NCBI RefSeq assembly: GCF_014207745.1
Contig: NZ_JACHJB010000003.1
Coordinates: 248,001-312,000 of the forward strand
Source: Nonomuraea muscovyensis
Lineage (GTDB): Bacteria; Actinomycetota; Actinomycetes; Streptosporangiales; Streptosporangiaceae
Reading direction: 5' to 3'
DNA length: 64,000 nt
Under the pieces are notes generated by a model, which made no database searches, was not told where the DNA came from, and saw only the letters and a list, made by a program, of their open reading frames with translations. A program made the position numbers and the translations under genes. Below are positions 16,672 to 24,215 of this stretch, piece after piece (position 1 is the stretch's first letter; each line of letters opens with the position of its first letter).

Positions 16672-17655
16672 TCAGCCGCCGAGGAGCTTGGCCTCCGCCT
16701 CCGGGTCCAGGCCGACGGCGGGACGGTCGCCGCGCATGGGGGCGTGGCCGCCGATGCTCCGCAGCCAGGCCCAGGTGTCGGCCACCGTCTCCTCGATCGG
16801 CCGGCACCGCAGCCCCGCCGCCACCGCCTTGGACACGTCGCCGCGGTGCATGGTGTCGTGTCCCTCTCCGACGATCCAGACCGGCAGGTCGGACCACGGC
16901 CGCACCCCGGCCGCGAGGATCGTCTCGGCGTCGAGCCAGCGCAGCTCGGCGTCGGACCCGGTCACCCGTACGCAGCTCTCCAGCAGCTCGCGCGTCGTGG
17001 TGAACCCCGGCGGGCTGACCACGTTGTAGGCGCCGCCGAGCCCGCGCCCGGCGGCGGACAGGCACCACGAGGCCAGGTCGCGCACGTCGATGAGCTGGAG
17101 GCCCAGGTCGGCGGGGCCCGGGGCGAGGACGGGGCCGCCACGGGCGACGCGGGTCAGCCACCAGGGCAGCCGCCCGATGTTCTCGTACGGCCCGAGGATG
17201 AGCCCGGCCCGCGCCAGCAGCGCCCGGTCGCCGAACGCCGCCACGGCGGCCAGCTCGCCGCCGGTCTTGGCCCGGGAGTAGTCGGCGGCGTCCTCGTCGT
17301 CGGGCGAGGCCGCCACCACGGGCGCGCTCTCGTCGGCCCCCGCGGGCGCCGGATAGCCGTGGACCGAACGGCTGGAGACGTAGACGTAGTGGCCGGCGCG
17401 GCCGGCCAGCAGCCGGGCGCTGTCGCGGACGGCGGACGGCGCCCAGGACCAGGTGTCGACCACCACGTCCCACTCGCCCCGCTCGATCGCGGCGAGCCCG
17501 CCGGGAGCCGACCGGTCGCCCCGCAGGGCCGTGACGCCCGGGGGCGGCTCATGGGTGCCCCGGTTGAAGACGGTCACGTCGCCGCCGAGCGCGAGCGCCT
17601 CGTCGACGAAGGCACGGCCGACGAACTCGGTCCCGCCCAGCACAAGTAGCCTCAT
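16672..17655 (-). CDS. NAD-dependent epimerase/dehydratase-family protein
   Basis: A 327-residue extended short-chain dehydrogenase-like protein. The N terminus MRLLVLGGTEFVGRAFVDEA is a Rossmann dinucleotide motif (GGxxFxG variant); the middle has YVYVSSRSVHG and, later, DYSRAKTGGELAA, where Tyr and Lys keep the YxxxK spacing of the catalytic pair. C-terminal parts (YNVVSPPGFTTTRELLESC) resemble substrate-binding regions of sugar-nucleotide or flavonoid reductase-like members. The start is ATG 17655; the frame is open further upstream but there the sequence is unlike the family. Substrate unknown. It is upstream of the kinase-like gene on the same strand, separated by 80 bp. Confidence 0.83.
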   Translation of the reverse strand: MRLLVLGGTEFVGRAFVDEALALGGDVTVFNRGTHEPPPGVTALRGDRSAPGGLAAIERGEWDVVVDTWSWAPSAVRDSARLLAGRAGHYVYVSSRSVHGYPAPAGADESAPVVAASPDDEDAADYSRAKTGGELAAVAAFGDRALLARAGLILGPYENIGRLPWWLTRVARGGPVLAPGPADLGLQLIDVRDLASWCLSAAGRGLGGAYNVVSPPGFTTTRELLESCVRVTGSDAELRWLDAETILAAGVRPWSDLPVWIVGEGHDTMHRGDVSKAVAAGLRCRPIEETVADTWAWLRSIGGHAPMRGDRPAVGLDPEAEAKLLGG

Positions 17656-17824
17656 GCGCCCACTCTGACGCAGCGCGTCCGTGCGAGGGGCTGCGCACGC
17701 CCACAGCGGAATCGCCCAGAGCGAACCCGGCGGGCCGGCCCCCCGGCGCTCACCGCCACACCAAGGAGCCCCCAACCATTACCCGACGTGACGGAAAAAG
17801 AAGCAGTTCCAGCGAACTGTCGGG

Positions 17825-19225
17825 GTGACGGTCACGGATAGTGATACAGGGGTATTCGAGACAGTGATACGGATCTTTCCTCGCTCGATCCGGGCGCGCC
17901 TCACCACCGTCGCGACCCTGGTCGCGGCGTTGGTCTTCATCACGACGTCCGCCATCACCCTCGCCGCGGTCCCCGGCAGCCTCCGGACGGCCGTGCGGAC
18001 CGACCTGGAGACGGCCGTCGGATGGGTGGCCGAGCAGGCCCGCACCGGCCGGCTTCCCGCGCAGCTGAATACCCCGTCCAGCCTCCAGCTCCTCCAGGTC
18101 GTGTCCCCGCAAGGCCAGGTGCTCGCCGCCACCCCCGGCCGGCCACTCGAACCCCGCCTGACCACCATCCGGCCGCGGAACCCCGGCGTCGCCCACGTCA
18201 CCGAGCACCTCCTGCACCATGCCACCGACGCGCGCCACCACCACTGCATGGTCATGGCCATGCTGGTGCGCACGCCGGAGGGGCCGGTCACGGTGTACGG
18301 GGCCGCGTCGCTGGACAGGGTGAACACGGTTCTGGGCCGGCTGCGTGCCCTGGTCTTCCTGGGCACCCCGCTGATCCTGCTGGGCGTGGCCGGCGTCACC
18401 TGGATGATCGTGGGTTCCGCGCTGCGCCCCGTCGAGCGCATCCGGTCCGTGCTGGCCGAGATCAGCGGCAAGGACCTGAGCCGCCGCGTCCCCGTACCCG
18501 ACACGGGCGACGAGATCACCGACCTGGCCGTGACCGCCAACACGACCCTCGACCGGCTCGAACGCTCGGCCGAGACCCAGCGCCGCTTCGTCGCCGACGC
18601 CTCGCACGAGCTGCGCAGCCCCATCTCCGGGCTGCGGACGCAACTGGAGCTGGCCGCCGCGTACCCGGACGAGACCGACTGGCCCGCCGCCGGCGCCCGC
18701 GCCCTGGAGTCCGTCGAACGGCTCACGGGCATCGTCGACGAGCTGCTCATGCTCGCCCGGCTCGACACGGGCGTCGCGGCCGAGCGCCGGGTCGTCGACG
18801 TGTGCGACCTGGTGAGGGAGCAGGTACGGCGCCGCGCGGGCGGCCGGGTGGCCATCGCCGCCCCGCCCTGCCCGCCAGCCCCGGTCCTCGGCTCCCCGCT
18901 GCAGCTCGACCGCCTGCTGACGAACCTGCTGGACAACGCCACCAGGCACGCGGCCGGCCGAGTCGAGGTGGTCGTGGAGGAGGACCGGGACGAGGTCGTC
19001 ATCACGATCACCGACGACGGCGCGGGCATCGCGCCGGAGGACCGCGAGCGGATCTTCGAGCGCTTCGTGCGGCTGGAGGAGGCCCGCGCCCTGGACAAGG
19101 GGGGCACCGGCCTGGGCCTGCCGCTGTCGAGGGAGATCGCCGTGGCCCACGGCGGCAGGCTCGTCCTCACCGACCACCGTCCGGGCGCCCGCTTCGTGGT
19201 GCGCCTGCCGCTGTGCCCGGACTGA
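17825..19225 (+). CDS. Two-component sensor histidine kinase (orphan)
   Basis: About 466 residues: an N-terminal membrane helix (TVATLVAALVFITTSAITLA), an extracytoplasmic region of about 110 residues with a His-rich stretch (HHATDARHHHC), a second helix (TPLILLGVAGVTWMIVGSAL), a HAMP linker, a HisKA box FVADASHELRSPISGLRTQ with the phosphoacceptor His, and a HATPase domain (LLTNLLDNATRHA, DDGAGIAPEDRERIFERF, GGTGLGLPLSREIAVAHGG). All catalytic boxes are intact. The start given is a GTG without a clear ribosome binding site; a GTG 38 bp further in (VIRIFPRS) is an alternative. No response regulator gene is next to it. The His cluster could sense a metal, which is only a guess. Confidence 0.9.
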   Translation: MTVTDSDTGVFETVIRIFPRSIRARLTTVATLVAALVFITTSAITLAAVPGSLRTAVRTDLETAVGWVAEQARTGRLPAQLNTPSSLQLLQVVSPQGQVLAATPGRPLEPRLTTIRPRNPGVAHVTEHLLHHATDARHHHCMVMAMLVRTPEGPVTVYGAASLDRVNTVLGRLRALVFLGTPLILLGVAGVTWMIVGSALRPVERIRSVLAEISGKDLSRRVPVPDTGDEITDLAVTANTTLDRLERSAETQRRFVADASHELRSPISGLRTQLELAAAYPDETDWPAAGARALESVERLTGIVDELLMLARLDTGVAAERRVVDVCDLVREQVRRRAGGRVAIAAPPCPPAPVLGSPLQLDRLLTNLLDNATRHAAGRVEVVVEEDRDEVVITITDDGAGIAPEDRERIFERFVRLEEARALDKGGTGLGLPLSREIAVAHGGRLVLTDHRPGARFVVRLPLCPD

Positions 19226-19229
19226 CCGC

Positions 19230-19757
19230 TCAGGCGCCGCGGACGGCGGCCAGGACGGACGGGTCCCAGGTGTACTCGACGACGTCGAGCTCGACCCCGC
19301 CGGCGGCCTTCTCCACGAACTCCTTGCTGGGCACGCCGCCCATCCGCTCGTAGAACGCCCGCGCCGGGGCGTTGTCGCGCAGCACCTCCAGGAACAGGAC
19401 CCTGCCGGGGTGGTCGGCGGCGACCCAGCCGCAGGCCCGCCGGACGAGCAGCGAGCCGATGCCGGAGCGCTTCAGCGCGGGCCGCACGTGCAGGTTGTCG
19501 AGGAGGACCCGGCCGTCGGGGCGGAGGCAGAGGTAGGCGAACCCGGCGAGGCCGTCACCGTCACCGGCGACGAGCAGGCACGTGTCACCTCCGGGCGGCC
19601 GGCTCAGCCGGGCCCGCCACAGCGCCAGATGCTCGTCAGGCAGCGGTCCGTCGAGGTAGGCGCCCGGCATGATCCCCGCGTAGGCGGTCTGCCAGCTCGC
19701 CGTGTGCAGGGCCGCGATCGGGTCGGCATCCGCCGTCGTTCCTGGTCTGATCTCCAC
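19230..19757 (-). CDS. GNAT-family N-acetyltransferase
   Basis: A 175-residue protein beginning VEIRPGTTADADPIAALHTA and containing LDNLHVRPALKRSGIGSLLV, the acetyl-CoA binding motif A (here R-S-G-I-G-S), and FLEVLRDNAPARAFYERMGG, a typical motif B. The fold and length fit small-molecule or protein acetyltransferases. The substrate is unknown. The start is a GTG at 19757, since no ATG is in the right place and the family normally begins at this point. Its 3' end almost touches the convergent sensor kinase gene. Confidence 0.85.
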   Translation of the reverse strand: MEIRPGTTADADPIAALHTASWQTAYAGIMPGAYLDGPLPDEHLALWRARLSRPPGGDTCLLVAGDGDGLAGFAYLCLRPDGRVLLDNLHVRPALKRSGIGSLLVRRACGWVAADHPGRVLFLEVLRDNAPARAFYERMGGVPSKEFVEKAAGGVELDVVEYTWDPSVLAAVRGA

Positions 19758-19888
19758 GCCGGGAATCGTAGTGCGGCGACCTGTCCGTACGGCCTGCCGG
19801 AGGGTGTCCTGCGTCCACCGCGGCCGCCACGAGGATCGGGCGCGCCTGCCGGGACTCCCGGTGGATGGCCGTCGCGACGTCGTGAAGG

Positions 19889-20887
19889 TTAGGCCGATTC
19901 GCGGACGATCAGCTCTGTGGGGAGGGTGACGGGGTCGACGTGGTCGGCGCCGTCGATGAGGGCGAGCAGCAGCCGGACCGTCTCCTGGGCGACGTCCGCG
20001 AGCGGCTGGCGGACCGTGGTCAGCGGTGGGTGGGTGGAGATCGCCACCGACGAGTCGTCGAACCCGCCCACCGCCACGTCGTCCGGCACCCGGCGCCCCG
20101 CCTGGCGCAGCGTGTGGAGGGCACCGGAGGCCATCACGTCGGAGGCGGCGAACACGGCGTCGACGTCGGGCACCCGCTCCAGCAGCCGGGCCATGGCGCG
20201 TTCGCCGCTGGCCTGGGTCCAGTCGCCGTGCTCGACGAGCTTCGTGGACGCCTTGCGGCCGAGGACGTCGGCGAAGCCCTCCAGCCGCTGGATGCCGCCG
20301 GGCGTGTCCATCGGGCCGGTGATCATGGCGATCCGCCTGCGGCCCCGGGACACCAGGTATTCGGCCATCTGGCGGGCGCCGCCCCGCTCGTCGCAGGCCG
20401 CGTACGGGATGACCGACTCGCGGCCGATCACGGCGCCGCACGACACGGCGGGCAGGCGCGCGTCGCGCAGCGCGTCGACCAGGGGGTCGCCCGCGTGGGT
20501 GGAGACGAGCAGGACGCCGTCGGCGTGGCCGCCGCGCATGTAGCGCAGGACCTGCTCGCGGTCGCGGTCGTCGCCGGCGATCATCATGACGAGTGACAGG
20601 TCGCGCTCGCCGAGGCGGCGGATGGCGGTGCGGATGGTGGTGCTGTAGTTGGGGTCCTCGAAGAGCTTCTCGTGCGGCTCGGACAGCACCATGACGACGG
20701 AGCCGGCCCGCTGCCTGACGAGGTTGCGGGCGTTGCGGTTGACCACGTAGCCGGTCTCGGCGATGGCCCGCTCGATGGCGAGGCGGGCCGCGGGGCTGAC
20801 GTAGCGGTCGCCGTTGAGCACGCGCGAGACCGTGCCGCGCGAGATCCCGGCCACCCTGGCCACGTCGTGGATGGTCGGCCTCTTCAC
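19889..20887 (-). CDS. LacI-family repressor of the sugar ABC/beta-galactosidase operon
   Basis: A 332-residue protein. RPTIHDVARVAGISRGTVSR is the LacI helix-turn-helix, followed by the hinge helix VLNGDRYVSPAARLAIERAI and a periplasmic-binding-like sensor domain (DGVLLVSTHAGDPLVDALRD, VAVGGFDDSSVAISTHPPLT). GTG 20887 has GGGGAAC upstream. It is divergent from the ABC transporter and GH42 genes, and two CTGTGA-type palindromes lie in the shared promoter region. I infer that it represses the operon, probably also itself, and is released by the imported sugar or a breakdown product. Confidence 0.93.
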   Translation of the reverse strand: MKRPTIHDVARVAGISRGTVSRVLNGDRYVSPAARLAIERAIAETGYVVNRNARNLVRQRAGSVVMVLSEPHEKLFEDPNYSTTIRTAIRRLGERDLSLVMMIAGDDRDREQVLRYMRGGHADGVLLVSTHAGDPLVDALRDARLPAVSCGAVIGRESVIPYAACDERGGARQMAEYLVSRGRRRIAMITGPMDTPGGIQRLEGFADVLGRKASTKLVEHGDWTQASGERAMARLLERVPDVDAVFAASDVMASGALHTLRQAGRRVPDDVAVGGFDDSSVAISTHPPLTTVRQPLADVAQETVRLLLALIDGADHVDPVTLPTELIVRESA

Positions 20888-20921
20888 GTTCCCCAATATC
20901 TCATGGCTCGTTGTCAGAACT

Positions 20922-20937
20922 CTGTGAGCGTACACAG
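20922..20937. promoter_or_regulatory. LacI-type operator near the repressor gene
   Basis: CTGTGAGCGTACACAG, a 16-bp imperfect palindrome, is 35 bp upstream of the repressor start. It closely matches the perfect palindrome at 21024-21039 in front of the transporter operon, so both are likely bound by the same repressor. Confidence 0.78.
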
Positions 20938-20996
20938 ACGGATGTATGCGGCGCTAGATCCCATTTGGGGTGGTTTAACGAGAACGTAACGAGGGG

Positions 20997-21039
20997 TTGA
21001 CAGCCGACTTCCCGGCCAACACGCTGTGAACGTTCACAG
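20997..21039 (+). promoter_or_regulatory. Promoter and LacI operator of the sugar operon
   Basis: TTGACA at 20997-21002 is a consensus -35 box. The perfect 16-bp palindrome CTGTGAACGTTCACAG is at 21024-21039, where it would overlap or follow the -10 and block transcription. The -10 itself is weak (near CACGCT). The first gene starts at 21065. Confidence 0.8.
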
Positions 21040-21064
21040 ACGCCTTCCACCAGTCGAGGCCCCC

Positions 21065-22366
21065 ATGCGCATGAACAGGCTCGCCGCCGCCGCCCTCGCT
21101 GCCGCCCTTGTGACCGGCTGCTCCGGCGGCGCCCAGGACACGGCCGCCCCCGCCGACACCGCCGCGCCCGCCGAGAACGTCAGGCTGACGTTCTGGAACT
21201 GGGTGCCCGGCATGGACAAGGTCGTCGCGGTGTGGAACAAGGCCAATCCGAGCATCCAGGTCGTGTCCAGCACCCAGGCCGGCGGCGACGACGCGGCGAC
21301 CAAGTTCCTCACCGCCGCCAAGGCGGGCAACCCGCCGGACCTCATGCAGGCGGAGTACCAGGCGCTGCCGTCCTTCGTGGCGGCCGACGCCGTGGCCGAC
21401 ATCAAGGCCGCCGCGGAGCCGGTCAGGCAGGAGTTCGGCGAGGGTGTGTGGGGGCTCGTCACGCTGGGCACCGAGGCGGTCTACGGCATCCCGCAGGACA
21501 GCGGCCCCATGATGCTCTACTACCGCGCCGACCTGTTCGACACGTACGGCATCGAGGTGCCGAGGACCTGGCAGGAGTACGCCGAGGCCGCCAGGACCGT
21601 GCGCAAGAAGGACCCGAAGGTGTTCCTCGGCACGTTCTCCAGCAAGGACCCGGGCAGCTTCGCCGGGCTCGCGCAGCAGGCCGGCGCCCAGTGGTGGTCG
21701 ATCAGCGGGGAGGCGTGGAAGGTGGCGGTCAACGACGAGCCCACCACGAAGATGGCCGACTTCTGGGGCGGCCTGGTCAAGGAGGGCGTGATCGACACCA
21801 TGCCCTACTTCACCCCCGAGTGGAACAAGGCGCTCAACGACGGCAAGCTCCTCACCTGGCCGTCGGCCGTCTGGGCGCCGGGCCCGCTGGCGAGCAACGC
21901 GCCCAAGGCCAAGGGCAAGTGGGCCATCGCGCCGCTGCCGCAGTGGAACGCGGGCGAGAACCACACCGGCTTCTGGGGCGGCTCCGCCGTCGCCGTCGCC
22001 GCGGCCTCCAAGCATCAGCAGGCCGCCGCCAAGTTCGCCACCTGGCTCAACACCGACCCCGAGGCGCTCGGCCTGCTGGTGAAGGAGGGCGCGATCTACC
22101 CGGCCGCCACCAAGGGCACCTCGCTGCTCACCGAGCCGCCCGCCTACTTCTCCGACGTCCCCGACTTCTGGAAGCAGGCCGCCGCCAACACCGCCGGCGC
22201 CCGCGGCTTCACCTTCGGCCCGAACGTCAACGTCGCCTACAACGCCTACAAGGACGCCTTCGACAAGGCCACGGCCGACAAGTCGTCCTTCGCCGACGCC
22301 CTGGTCGAGATCCAGGACGCGACGGTGGCCGACATGACCAAGTCCGGCTTCCAGATCGCGCAGTGA
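21065..22366 (+). CDS. ABC sugar transporter, substrate-binding lipoprotein
   Basis: A 433-residue extracellular solute-binding protein family 1 member. The signal peptide MRMNRLAAAALAAALVTGCS ends with a lipobox (VTGC), giving a lipid-anchored protein. The mature part has VRLTFWNWVPGMDKVVAVWN at its start and typical SBP segments such as AGNPPDLMQAEYQALPSFV and GPMMLYYRADLFDTYGIEVP. The ATG at 21065 has GAGG upstream; a second ATG six bases later is possible. It is the first gene of the operon with two permeases and a GH42 beta-galactosidase, so the ligand is probably a galactoside. No ATPase gene is in the operon; a shared MsiK-type ATPase elsewhere is likely. Confidence 0.92.
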   Translation: MRMNRLAAAALAAALVTGCSGGAQDTAAPADTAAPAENVRLTFWNWVPGMDKVVAVWNKANPSIQVVSSTQAGGDDAATKFLTAAKAGNPPDLMQAEYQALPSFVAADAVADIKAAAEPVRQEFGEGVWGLVTLGTEAVYGIPQDSGPMMLYYRADLFDTYGIEVPRTWQEYAEAARTVRKKDPKVFLGTFSSKDPGSFAGLAQQAGAQWWSISGEAWKVAVNDEPTTKMADFWGGLVKEGVIDTMPYFTPEWNKALNDGKLLTWPSAVWAPGPLASNAPKAKGKWAIAPLPQWNAGENHTGFWGGSAVAVAAASKHQQAAAKFATWLNTDPEALGLLVKEGAIYPAATKGTSLLTEPPAYFSDVPDFWKQAAANTAGARGFTFGPNVNVAYNAYKDAFDKATADKSSFADALVEIQDATVADMTKSGFQIAQ

Positions 22367-22377
22367 GGGCTCGCACC

Positions 22378-23295
22378 GTGAGCGCCCGTGCGGCTCACGC
22401 CACGAGGACGCGACGCCGGGGCGGCCTGGTGCCGTACCTGTTCCTCGCCCCCGCCATGATCCTGTTCGCGCTGTTCATGGTCGTGCCCATCGGCTACACG
22501 GTCCACCTCAGCCTGCACCGCACCAAGGTGTCCGGCCTGGGGCTGGGCAAGGGGGCGCGCAAGGAGGTGTTCGTCGGGCTCGACAACTACGTCGCCGCGG
22601 TCGGCGACGGCGAGTTGTGGGCCGGCTGGCTGCGCGTCCTCGGGTACGGCGCGCTGGTGCTGGTGGTCATGCTGGGCCTGGCCCTGCTGTTCGCGCTGAT
22701 GCTGGACACCGCCCGGGTACGGCTGGCGAGATTCGCCCGGATCGCGATCTTCCTGCCGTTCGCGGTGCCCGGGGTGGCGGCCGGCCTCATGTGGGGCTTC
22801 CTCTACCTGCCGAGCCTCAGCCCGTTCCACGAGCTGTTCGGGGCGGACCTGCTGAGCCGCACCACGGTCGTCTACTCGATGGCGAACATCGCGGTCTGGG
22901 GCGGCACCGGCTTCAACATGCTCGTCCTCTACACGAACCTGCGCGCCGTCCCGCAGAGCCTCTACGAGGCCGCCCGCATCGACGGCGCGTCGGAGCTGCA
23001 GATCGCGCTGCGCGTCAAGATCCCGATCCTGGCGCCGGCGATCATCCTGACGACCGTCTTCTCCGTCATCGCCACCGTCCAGGTGTTCACCGAGCCGAGC
23101 ACCCTGCGGCCCCTGTCCAACACGATCAGCTCGACCTGGAGCCCCCTGATGAAGGTCTACCGGGACGCCTTCGTGACCGGCGACCTGTACTCCGCCGCCG
23201 CGACCGCCATCGTGATCGCCGGTGTGTCGCTGGTGCTGTCGTTCGGGTTCCTGCGCGTGGTGCGCGACCGGGCGTTCGGGGAGGCGCAGGCGTGA
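22378..23295 (+). CDS. ABC sugar transporter permease 1 (MalF-like)
   Basis: A 305-residue integral membrane protein with six predicted helices. The conserved EAA loop is YEAARIDGASELQIALRVKI, which contacts the ATPase subunit. The start GTG at 22378 has GAGGG eight bases upstream; an earlier GTG at 22363 overlaps the previous stop (GTGA) and is also possible. It follows the binding protein gene directly and overlaps the next permease at its stop (TGATG). Confidence 0.9.
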   Translation: MSARAAHATRTRRRGGLVPYLFLAPAMILFALFMVVPIGYTVHLSLHRTKVSGLGLGKGARKEVFVGLDNYVAAVGDGELWAGWLRVLGYGALVLVVMLGLALLFALMLDTARVRLARFARIAIFLPFAVPGVAAGLMWGFLYLPSLSPFHELFGADLLSRTTVVYSMANIAVWGGTGFNMLVLYTNLRAVPQSLYEAARIDGASELQIALRVKIPILAPAIILTTVFSVIATVQVFTEPSTLRPLSNTISSTWSPLMKVYRDAFVTGDLYSAAATAIVIAGVSLVLSFGFLRVVRDRAFGEAQA

Positions 23296-24188
23296 TGGCC
23301 ACCTCGACGCTCGCCTCGACCTCCGCCCCCGCCTCCCGCCACGCGCCCGCGGCCGGGCGACGGCCGCTCGGCCTGGTGCCGACCGGGGTGCTGCTGCTCG
23401 GCGCCGTCTACTGCCTGTTCCCGGTGAGCTGGGTGGTGGTCGCCGCCACCAAGACGCCGGGCGAGCTGTTCTCGACCGGCACGTACGCGATCGGCACCGG
23501 CTTCCTCGACAACCTCGCCGACCTCGCCGCCTACCGGGACGGGGTGTTCGGGCTGTGGATGCTCAACACCCTCCTGTACGCCGGGGGAGGGGCGCTGCTG
23601 TCGACGGCCGTGTCGGCGGTGTCGGGCTACACGCTGGCCAAGTACCGCTTCGCCGGCCGCGACCTGATCTTCAACCTGCTGATCGGCGGCATCCTGGTGC
23701 CCGCCGTGGTGCTGGCGATCCCGCAGTACCTGCTGTTCAGCAAGATCGGGCTGGCCGACACCTACTGGTCGGTCCTGCTGCCGCAGATCCTGCACCCGTA
23801 CAGCATCTACCTGGCCCGGGTCTACGCGGCGGCGGCCATCCCCGACTCGCTGCTGGAGGCGGCGCGCATCGACGGCGCCTCCCACCTGACGCTGCTGCGG
23901 CGGGTGGCGCTGCCGCTGATGGCGCCGGGGATGGTGACCATCTTCCTGTTCCAGTTCGTAGCCATCTGGAACAACTTCCTGCTGCCGTTCATCATGCTCG
24001 GCGACGACACGAAGTTCCCGCTCACCGTGGGGCTGTTCACGATGCTCAACGCCGGGGCGAACAACCCGAGCCTTTACAACCTCATCCTCGTCGGCACGTT
24101 CGTGGCGCTCATCCCGCTGGTGGCGCTCTTCCTGACCATGCAGCGGTTCTGGCGCACAGACCTCAGCAGCGGCGCCGTCAAGGCCTGA
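23295..24188 (+). CDS. ABC sugar transporter permease 2 (MalG-like)
   Basis: A 297-residue integral membrane protein. Helices include LGLVPTGVLLLGAVYCLF and DLIFNLLIGGILVPAVVLA; the EAA loop is LEAARIDGASHLTLLRRVAL, and the C-terminal helix region LILVGTFVALIPLVALFL is typical. Its ATG shares a base with the previous stop (TGATG), so the two permeases are translationally coupled and should form a heterodimer. The N-terminal about 25 residues are Ala/Ser/Thr-rich and probably flexible. Confidence 0.9.
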   Translation: MATSTLASTSAPASRHAPAAGRRPLGLVPTGVLLLGAVYCLFPVSWVVVAATKTPGELFSTGTYAIGTGFLDNLADLAAYRDGVFGLWMLNTLLYAGGGALLSTAVSAVSGYTLAKYRFAGRDLIFNLLIGGILVPAVVLAIPQYLLFSKIGLADTYWSVLLPQILHPYSIYLARVYAAAAIPDSLLEAARIDGASHLTLLRRVALPLMAPGMVTIFLFQFVAIWNNFLLPFIMLGDDTKFPLTVGLFTMLNAGANNPSLYNLILVGTFVALIPLVALFLTMQRFWRTDLSSGAVKA

Positions 24189-24215
24189 CCCATATATCGC
24201 AACATAGGGGGACTT

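Noticed and set aside
15380..17473. 697-codon frame spanning the kinase-like gene and the epimerase gene
   Set aside because: The upstream 290 codons lie in another frame of the epimerase and are Arg/Pro-rich without any domain; the real start is ATG 16591.
17825..19225. Pairing the sensor kinase with a nearby response regulator
   Set aside because: No gene with a receiver domain is within reach on either side; it is left as an orphan kinase.
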